Below, one piece after another: positions 57,383 through 64,000 of a stretch of 64,000 nucleotides of DNA (within the stretch, counting starts at the first letter, position 1; every line of letters begins with the position of its first letter). Below the pieces are notes generated by a model. The model ran no database searches. It was not told where the DNA came from and worked only from the letters and a program-made list of their open reading frames with translations. Source of the DNA: Lunularia cruciata (taxonomy: Eukaryota; Streptophyta; Marchantiopsida; Lunulariales; Lunulariaceae). Position numbers and translations under genes: made by a program. The DNA lies in contig OX419756.1 of assembly GCA_948567375.1 (NCBI GenBank), positions 30,544,552 to 30,608,551 on the forward strand, written 5' to 3'.

Positions 57383-60300
57383 CTACCTTCTATGGTACAT
57401 CTTCAACTTATCATGGTTAATCCTATCAAAGTGTCTTCCTCCCAACTCCTTGAGATCATAGGTGTAATTGCCCCACACCTTCTCTACTATGAAAGGTCCA
57501 AAGTACTTAGGCAAAAACTTCTTTTGCACTCTCTTGAATCGAATGGAATCAAACAACATTACCCAATCACCTTCTTTGAAAGGCTCCACCTTCTTCTTGC
57601 CTTGCCTCTTGTCATAGCTCTCCTTTTGTTTCCTTTGGGCTTGCTCCACTCGAACCATAGCAACTGCTCTTGCCTCTTCCAACTCCATGAGTTGATCCTT
57701 CCTTGACTTCCCTGCATCACTTCCTTGTGCTTTCTTCAATCTCCTATGAATGCTTTGGAAGGTAGGAAGATCAAAGTGAATAGGTAAGGTAGACTCAATA
57801 CCATACACCAATTGGAATGGAGAATATCCAGTGGAAGTCTTCATGGTTGTCCTATACTCCCACAAAACTGCATGAATCCTCTTGTCCCAATGATGTTTAG
57901 CCCCCTCCATTTCTGCATCTTTGGCCAACATCATGCACAAGGTCTGATTGGTTCTCTCTGCCAAGCCATTGGAATTTGGCTTATAGGATGTAGTTACTCT
58001 ATGTGTGATAGAGAAATGTCGTAGCATGGCTGTAGTAATGCTTCCTGTAAACTCTCCTCCTCTATCAGAAACCAACTCCAAAGGGCATCCAAACCTAGTG
58101 ATAATGCGTTCATAAAGAAATCTACCCACTTCATCTTCATTCTTGTCCCTCAATGGTCTAGCCTCAACCCACTTGGTAAGGTAATCAGTAACTACCACAA
58201 TGTACCGATTGTTCCTTGGGGTTCTATTGAGAGGTCCTACAAAATCAATTCCCCACTTCTCAAAAGGTCCTAGCAATGGAATTGATCTAAGTGGTGGAGT
58301 GGATGTAGACTTCCTAGCAAAAGCTTGACAAACATGACAAGTTTTGCAATAATCAAGACAATCCTTGAAAATCCCTCTCCAATGGTAACCTGCATCTAGA
58401 ATGTTGAAAGCAGTCACCTTTCCTGCAAAGTGTCCTCCACATACTAAACCTTCATGAAACTCCTTTATGAGTAGGATAGACTCTTCCTTACCCACTGCTC
58501 TTCGAAGTAGACCATCTGCTCCTTGGTGAAAAAGAATATCCTCCACCATTGTGTAAGGTCTAGATCTTGCTGCAAGGGCCTTCCTCTCCCTAGCATGCAT
58601 CCCTTCTGGATAGTTACCTCTTGTCACAAAATCCACAATCTCCTTGTACTCCATTGGAATCTCTTGAGTGACTGAGATTGTCATGAGCTCCTCATCCGGG
58701 AAGGAATCATCTACTGGCTCATCTCCATCATGATCATAGGCTCTAGATAACAAATCAGCATTTGCATGTTTCTTTCCTGGCCTATCCTCAATTGTGTAGT
58801 CATACTCAGACAAGAGTATCATCCACCTTGCTAGTCTCCCTTCAACATTAGGCTTGTTGAAGATGTACTTCAAAGCCTTGTGATCCGTGACAATTGTGGC
58901 TTTCCCTCCAATCAAGTAGTGTCTAAACTTCTTGAGACCAAAGATCACTGCCAACCCTTCTCTCTCTGTGACAGAGTAGTTCTTCTCTGCTGAAACCATC
59001 TGCCTACTAGCATAAGCTATTGGATGATCATGCCCATCTTGGTCTAATTGACTAAGAGTGCATCCTATAGCTACATTAGAAGCATCAGTGTAGAGGATGA
59101 AAGGCTTACTCCAATCAGGTTTAGCAAGAATTGGAGCTACAACAAGGGATTGCTTGAGCTCCTCAAAAGCTTTGAGAGCCTCCTTGTCTTCCAAAATCAC
59201 CATGTAATCTACACCCTTCTTCATGTAGATGGTCAATGCATAAGCCTTGTTGGAAAATGAGAAGATGAACCTCCTATAGTACCCAACCATTCCCAAGAAT
59301 TGGCGTAACTTTGTCAAGCTTGAAGGGAATGGAAGGTCTGAGATTTTCCTCACCTTCTCAGGATCAACTGCTATTCCATCCTTGGAGATGATGTGCCCCA
59401 AAAGTAGACCTTCTTCACATCCAAAAATGCACTTCTCTGGGTTGAGTGATGCATTTGCCTCATCCAAGCGTTGCAAGACTTTGATTAGGTGCTCAAAGTG
59501 CTCCTCCTTGCTCCCATAGACACAAAAGTCATCAATGAAATCTCTCACAAATTTCCCAATGAAAGGTTCAAATACCTTGTTCATGAACCGTTGGAATGTG
59601 GCTGGAGCATTGCAAAGCCCAAAAGGCATGACCTTGAAAGCGTAAGTTCCCCAAGGTGTGGTGAATGTGGTGAGTTGTTGATGCTCTGGTGCAATCTTTA
59701 TTTGGTTATATCCACTATAACCATCTCCAAAACTGTACCTCTCATGACCTGCAACCTCCTCCAAGATCTCATCAATGAATGGCAATGGGTAGTAGTCCTT
59801 CTTGGTAACAGCATTAAGCTTCTTGTAATCCACACATACCCGAAGCTTGCCATTCTTTTTCTTCACAATGACAATTGGAGACACCCATTCTGAATTCTCC
59901 ACCTCAAAGATAAATCCAGCCTCCTTGAGCTTATCAATCTCCTCCTTCACAACCAAAGATATTGGTGGGCTAATGCGACGTTGCTTTTGGCGGATTGGTC
60001 TTGCATGTGACTCCACCTCTATCTTGTGCTCCTCCAAGGTGACTTCCTTCAAATCCTTGTAACTAAAAGCAAACACATGGATGAACTTGCGGAAAATCTC
60101 CTCAAATCTCACCTTCTCCTCCTTGGTAACATTTGGGCCATACTTGAGGGTAGATAACCTTCTCTCTACCTCCTCAAGTGTCAATGGTGATTTATCTGGG
60201 TCCTTCAAAACCTCTGGCTTAGGTGCAAAATCCATAGCACACAAGGGATACACATCTGAATCAGATTCAGATTCATCCTCCTCCGTGGAAGTCTCCTCTT

Positions 60301-62209
60301 CCATGCTTGTGTCCACACCTGAAGCTCCTTCTTCAGAATCTGATTCCCAATAATCAGAAGATGGGGTATCTGAATGTGAAGTGTTGGTGGTGTTAGTCAC
60401 AGGAACAGTGACTCTATGGTTTGATGGCCCAATCCTTAAGTACCCTTTGTGCCATCGATCAGTTGTGCGTGCTGCTCTCAACCATGGCCTCCCAAGAAGT
60501 AAGTCATAGCTTGAATCCTTCAAGACTTGGAAAGTCATGAGATTTTGAACTCCCATAACTGAAACTACCACCTTATCCATCACTCCTACTGGTCGAACTT
60601 GTTGCTTGTTTGCCATGCTCACCACAAATGTTGAAGCTCTTGAGGGTATCATACCCAACTTCTTCATCAACCTTTCTGACATGGCATTCACTGCTGATCC
60701 TCCATCAACCAATGCATCCTTGATGTTGTGACCATTCACTCTCACATCAATCTTGGAGGCATATTCACAAGCTTCCCATGGTGCTGGCTTGGCATCCACC
60801 ACCCCCATTGATATTGGAACTTTTGCCTTCTTCTTCTTCTTGCTCCTTGTAGAACTCAAACCACCTCTAAGCTCCTTTCTCAAGGTAGGGTTCAAAGCAA
60901 TTAATTGGCCCACTGTGATGTTAGCCTTGTGACTACCAACATCCTCCAACACATTGTAGTTCCATTGTTGCTTGGAGATCAAGAAGTCCTCCATCCCCAA
61001 CTTCTTCCTTGGAGTCTTTGTTGTTGATGGTGTTGAGGTGCGAGTGCTCCTAGTAGACATAGGAGTATCCTTGCTTGAAGTAAATCCTTGAGAAGAGTGA
61101 ACATCCTCTGCAAAACGAGCTCTCTTCTTCTCTTGTGCCAAAAGCTCCAAATTAGGACCCTTGGAGTTTGAGCACTCTCCCTTCTCATACTTGCTCTCAA
61201 CCACATCTATAGATGCTATCCCCTTACCTTTGTTGGGATTAGGAGCCACTTGGGTTTCACTACCTCCCTCTTTCCCTCTATTGGCTCCCTCATAACCCCT
61301 TCCTCCATGGTAAGTGGAATTTGGGCAATTCCTTTGGATATGGCCTCTTCCCCCACAACCAAAACAATTTCTATCATTGAAATTGTTGGCTGGTTGGCCT
61401 CCTCTATATGGATGGTTTCCATAACTCCTAGGCCCTCTCCCTACATTCTGATCCACCTCTCTCTTCTCCCATAATTGCACCACATTGATCTTGAGATCCG
61501 CAAGTTGTTCTGTGATGGTTTGGAGTGGATCTTTTGGTGGAGGTGCAAGAACTAGAGCAACTACTACTTGTGGTGCAACCCTTGTCACCAAAGTATCAGA
61601 AGTTCCACCATACTTGTAGCCTTGAGGAGGATGCACAACCTCCTTCACCACCAAATCACTCTCATCCCCTTCCAAACTCTCCTCCATACGAATTGCGATC
61701 TTGATAGCTTCAACCTTGGAAGAAGGTTTCTCATATCTCACCTTGCTTCTAATTTGTGGTCTCAATCCTCCCACAAAATTCTTGGTGAGCATGGCCCCTA
61801 TGCCAATCATTGTAGTCTCCATATCATCCCCACCCTTCCTCAACACTATGCGAAATCTGGACTCCAATTTTTCCACTCTTTCCACATAGACTCTCACTTT
61901 CTCTCCATCTCCTTGCTTGAGAAATGTAACCTCACTCATCAATCTCTCATAACTCTCATCAGGAAGAAAGTTCTCAATGAGTGCTGAAGTCAAAGTCTCC
62001 CAAGACTCCTCTTCCCCCTCTCTCCTCTCTCTCTTTTGGTATTTTGACTCATACCATGTAAGTGCTGCATCCTCAAAGAAATCTGGTAATAATGAGGCCC
62101 ACTCATTCTTCCTCCTCTCATTGTTTCCTATGCAAGCTCTCTTGAAGTCTCTCACAAAGGCCTCCACATCTTCTCCATCCTTGCCAAAGAAAACCGGAAG
62201 TTTCCCCAT
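57383..62209 (-). CDS. Intact gag-pol polyprotein (gag, protease, RT, RNase H, integrase)
   Basis: 1608 residues in one frame, from a real ATG at 62209. gag covers about 1-300, with the CCHC knuckle C282-x2-C285-x4-H290-x4-C295. The protease core is VDGGSAVN near 501-508, with YDLLLGRPWL at 568-577. RT spans about 740-980 with catalytic FIDD 891-894. RNase H has D1042, E1084, D1109 and D1152. Integrase has an H-H-C-C module (H1252, H1260, C1291, C1294) and DDE residues D1322, D1382 and E1418, with 35 residues between the last two. A GPY/F-like tail follows and there is no chromodomain. An acidic Ser/Glu stretch lies at about 620-655. No stop or frameshift is present, so the element is potentially active. 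Confidence 0.95.
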   Translation of the reverse strand: MGKLPVFFGKDGEDVEAFVRDFKRACIGNNERRKNEWASLLPDFFEDAALTWYESKYQKRERREGEEESWETLTSALIENFLPDESYERLMSEVTFLKQGDGEKVRVYVERVEKLESRFRIVLRKGGDDMETTMIGIGAMLTKNFVGGLRPQIRSKVRYEKPSSKVEAIKIAIRMEESLEGDESDLVVKEVVHPPQGYKYGGTSDTLVTRVAPQVVVALVLAPPPKDPLQTITEQLADLKINVVQLWEKREVDQNVGRGPRSYGNHPYRGGQPANNFNDRNCFGCGGRGHIQRNCPNSTYHGGRGYEGANRGKEGGSETQVAPNPNKGKGIASIDVVESKYEKGECSNSKGPNLELLAQEKKRARFAEDVHSSQGFTSSKDTPMSTRSTRTSTPSTTKTPRKKLGMEDFLISKQQWNYNVLEDVGSHKANITVGQLIALNPTLRKELRGGLSSTRSKKKKKAKVPISMGVVDAKPAPWEACEYASKIDVRVNGHNIKDALVDGGSAVNAMSERLMKKLGMIPSRASTFVVSMANKQQVRPVGVMDKVVVSVMGVQNLMTFQVLKDSSYDLLLGRPWLRAARTTDRWHKGYLRIGPSNHRVTVPVTNTTNTSHSDTPSSDYWESDSEEGASGVDTSMEEETSTEEDESESDSDVYPLCAMDFAPKPEVLKDPDKSPLTLEEVERRLSTLKYGPNVTKEEKVRFEEIFRKFIHVFAFSYKDLKEVTLEEHKIEVESHARPIRQKQRRISPPISLVVKEEIDKLKEAGFIFEVENSEWVSPIVIVKKKNGKLRVCVDYKKLNAVTKKDYYPLPFIDEILEEVAGHERYSFGDGYSGYNQIKIAPEHQQLTTFTTPWGTYAFKVMPFGLCNAPATFQRFMNKVFEPFIGKFVRDFIDDFCVYGSKEEHFEHLIKVLQRLDEANASLNPEKCIFGCEEGLLLGHIISKDGIAVDPEKVRKISDLPFPSSLTKLRQFLGMVGYYRRFIFSFSNKAYALTIYMKKGVDYMVILEDKEALKAFEELKQSLVVAPILAKPDWSKPFILYTDASNVAIGCTLSQLDQDGHDHPIAYASRQMVSAEKNYSVTEREGLAVIFGLKKFRHYLIGGKATIVTDHKALKYIFNKPNVEGRLARWMILLSEYDYTIEDRPGKKHANADLLSRAYDHDGDEPVDDSFPDEELMTISVTQEIPMEYKEIVDFVTRGNYPEGMHARERKALAARSRPYTMVEDILFHQGADGLLRRAVGKEESILLIKEFHEGLVCGGHFAGKVTAFNILDAGYHWRGIFKDCLDYCKTCHVCQAFARKSTSTPPLRSIPLLGPFEKWGIDFVGPLNRTPRNNRYIVVVTDYLTKWVEARPLRDKNEDEVGRFLYERIITRFGCPLELVSDRGGEFTGSITTAMLRHFSITHRVTTSYKPNSNGLAERTNQTLCMMLAKDAEMEGAKHHWDKRIHAVLWEYRTTMKTSTGYSPFQLVYGIESTLPIHFDLPTFQSIHRRLKKAQGSDAGKSRKDQLMELEEARAVAMVRVEQAQRKQKESYDKRQGKKKVEPFKEGDWVMLFDSIRFKRVQKKFLPKYFGPFIVEKVWGNYTYDLKELGGRHFDRINHDKLKMYHRR

Positions 62210-62447
62210 CTTAACCTCTCACTATCTTTCTTTTCTCTCAAATTTTTTTTTTTCCTCTTTTCTTTTCTCTCACTCTATTACTAATAGAGTATATACATGA
62301 CTAACACCATCTGAGAATAATCCACTCTAGGGAACACAAAAGGTTCAGGTTGCTCCAAGATTTCTATAGCAACATCAAATCCTAGAGTGCATATTAATCT
62401 AACTCTCATGGATAGTTTATCCATAAGTTGAAAAATTATCTCCATCA

Positions 62448-62921
62448 CTAATCTTGAGAACTAGCTGATGAAGGTGGTAGTATTTCTGTAGCTGTACTAA
62501 GACTCTCTCCAAGATCCTTCACCAAAGTTTCCAAAAGTGCTTTTACTCCACTACACTCATGTCCTTTTGGAAGTCCTTCAACTCCACAAACCTCACACAA
62601 CTCTTTGGTCTTAGATCTTCTCCCTCCCAATCTTGGTGAAGAAGGTCCAACATGCAAACCCAAGTCAAGTAAGCCTCTCCTTTCCCTCAATCTCTTGCTC
62701 TCAAAGGTCAATGGACATGAACTTGCCTTATGTCCCTTCTCTCCACATAGAAAGCACTTAGACTCACTCTTTCCTCCAAGTGGTGTAGGTTTTTGGATCC
62801 TCTCAACACTCTCTTCAAATTCTATTGTAAACTCTCTTTTCCTCAAATCCACCCCTACAATCACCTCAAACCCTTGGGGAACCTTGCATAATCTCAATTT
62901 CCACTCTTGATGACTCTCCAT
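62448..62921 (-). CDS. Extra zinc-knuckle ORF upstream of gag
   Basis: 157 residues from the first ATG (62921). It contains a CCHC knuckle CFLCGEKGHKASSC and a second Cys-rich motif CEVCGVEGLPKGHEC, within a basic middle part and a Ser/Leu-rich end. It is in the same direction as gag-pol, 238 bp upstream. Its knuckle is separate from the one in gag, so this is not simply duplicated gag reading frame. An additional ORF before gag is not typical of gypsy elements. It could be an RNA- or DNA-binding accessory protein, or a captured host fragment. Intact, but function unknown. Confidence 0.65.
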   Translation of the reverse strand: MESHQEWKLRLCKVPQGFEVIVGVDLRKREFTIEFEESVERIQKPTPLGGKSESKCFLCGEKGHKASSCPLTFESKRLRERRGLLDLGLHVGPSSPRLGGRRSKTKELCEVCGVEGLPKGHECSGVKALLETLVKDLGESLSTATEILPPSSASSQD

Positions 62922-63760
62922 GTTCCCCAAGATGAATCTAAACACTCAAACATGCTTTTTGTTGATCTCAAGCTTCTCATGCATGAGATCTCCACTCTGC
63001 AGAATTGACCCTTCCTCACAATGTCATTCAAATCTCCCAACCAATACGTCACAGTCCTCTGAAATTTTGCACACTTGATCACAACTCCAGGGCGTCCCTC
63101 CCTGCAAAATTTCAGATCTTTTCATTGAGCCATTTGGCCTAGACACCTTTCTATTCAGCACCCATATTTCAGATTTGGTCTGAAAACCACCCCCCTCACT
63201 TCAAAAACTCATCACGCCCTGCGCAAAAACGATCTCTCTCTAATTTTTGTGGCAGCAGGTAGGATACAATGCACTAAATTTTCTTGGAAATTTTCAGGAC
63301 AATTCACTGAAAATTGAAGAAATGGCAGACTCTGTACAATTTTCCAGAGAGCATGCAGTTGCGGGAGCACTTTACCCTATCAACTTTCAAAAATTCTAGC
63401 CCAGTGCGCATAGAAGCTCTCTCAATAATTTCAAGTGTGCTAACTGAAAGATAACCCAAGCTATCATGTGTAGAAATCTCAAGTCCAGATCTCAAACTTG
63501 AGATTTTGCCCAAAATCACCTTAATCCCCAAAATCTGCAATCCACCTCACACAATCTCTCCAATTCCTCTCATGTGTACAAGATGTACAAAATCACCTCA
63601 AAGACATCATAATGAACTACAGGGTATACAAATGGATCTTGGTTCTCTAACATAAGTTCAGCCCTCTCCTCTCCTAATGTTCTCTCCAAGTGAGCTCTCA
63701 TAGCCTCCTTCTGCCTAATGTAGAATTGGACGCGGAACATTATCTTGCCTTCTAGAGAGG
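62922..63760 (-). other. 5' leader of the young gypsy element
   Basis: Leader between PBS and the extra ORF. Minus-strand frames around 63304-63540 and 63570-63803 have no recognised domain; the last one overlaps the PBS and LTR. Confidence 0.5.
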
Positions 63761-63777
63761 TCCCGGCAACGGAACCA
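63761..63777 (-). other. Primer binding site, tRNA-Asp-like
   Basis: The minus strand reads TGGTTCCGTTGCCGGGA, five bases inside the LTR. It matches the plant tRNA-Asp site TGGCGCCGTTGCCGGGGA, as recalled, except for two bases near the start and one G at the end. Confidence 0.7.
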
Positions 63778-63781
63778 AAAA

Positions 63782-64000
63782 TGTGAGCCGGCCTGTCTCT
63801 CACTCAGGATGAACCTCTGATGGCTATTATGGTAGCGCACCATGGACTAAGAAGGCAAGGAACCCCAACTCCATCATACTCCTCCAAGGCTAACACTCCA
63901 AGACTCAAGACATTGCTCACTAGAGAACTCAATGAGAGATAGATAGTTGCAAATGAAAGGATGATGAGTACCTCCTCACTCCTTGTTTATATACTTGTGA
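63782..64000 (-). repeat. 5' LTR of the young gypsy element (partial)
   Basis: Visible part matches 56656-56874 base for base. Continues beyond the window. Confidence 0.9.

Larger units (their letters stand above)
56656..64000 (-). mobile_element. Young Athila/Tat-like Ty3/gypsy element, intact gag-pol (runs off window)
   Basis: Minus-strand element inserted into copy C. 3' LTR 56656-57334, PPT 57335-57345, gag-pol 57383-62209, extra ORF 62448-62921, leader, PBS 63761-63777, 5' LTR from 63782 past the window end. The visible 219 bp of the 5' LTR match 56656-56874 with no difference that I see, so insertion was recent. The lack of a chromodomain, the FIDDF RT motif and the tRNA-Asp-like PBS fit the Athila/Tat side of gypsy. 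Confidence 0.9.

Noticed and set aside
60081-62300. Plus-strand Ser/Leu-rich frames at 60081-62300
   Set aside because: They are antisense shadows of the intact minus-strand gag-pol.

Overview
The window looks like nuclear DNA of a streptophyte, most likely a non-seed land plant with a repeat-rich genome; the species cannot be read from it. It is mostly layered retrotransposons, with one clear host gene: an ER-type omega-3 fatty acid desaturase (coding region 47822-48979, plus strand) in a less AT-rich island at about 45.3-51 kb. The desaturase reading frame is uninterrupted and appears to be preceded by a 5'UTR intron. No tRNA, rRNA or CRISPR was seen.

Left part. 1-5433 is the 3' portion of a Ty3/gypsy-type element (copy A) whose single reading frame fuses a C5-cytosine DNA methyltransferase, reverse transcriptase, RNase H, DDE integrase and a C-terminal PHD finger, broken by five in-frame stops. 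It sits in a dispersed LTR-like repeat (family R2: 5434-5690, 6255-6890, 8215-9090, 43310-43740). 10679-16592 is a complete but decayed gypsy element of another family (here Gyp2), with LTRs, an initiator-Met PBS and a 5-bp target duplication. It lies within older gypsy-like debris (10060-19700).

Middle. 20842-38760 is a second copy (B) of the methyltransferase element. It supplies the gag, zinc knuckles and protease missing from A. It is split by a minus-strand Gyp2 copy (27878-36432), which is itself split by an unclassified 3.1-kb insertion (30154-33292). 41300-45080 holds remains of a non-LTR retrotransposon, carrying a Gyp2 solo LTR and an R2 copy.

Right part. A third copy (C) of the methyltransferase element starts at 54257 and is interrupted at 56656 by a young minus-strand Athila/Tat-like gypsy element. 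That element has an intact 1608-residue gag-pol, an extra zinc-knuckle ORF, and LTRs that match throughout their visible overlap; it runs off the window end.

Main point. The three copies of the methyltransferase element together show an unusual end structure. The left end carries only block A (about 450 bp); the right end carries B-A-B, with B 105 bp. This is the split-direct-repeat layout known from PAT/Ngaro (DIRS-group) elements, but the element encodes a gypsy-type DDE integrase. Combined with its methyltransferase and PHD finger, this is the best candidate for an undescribed system here.
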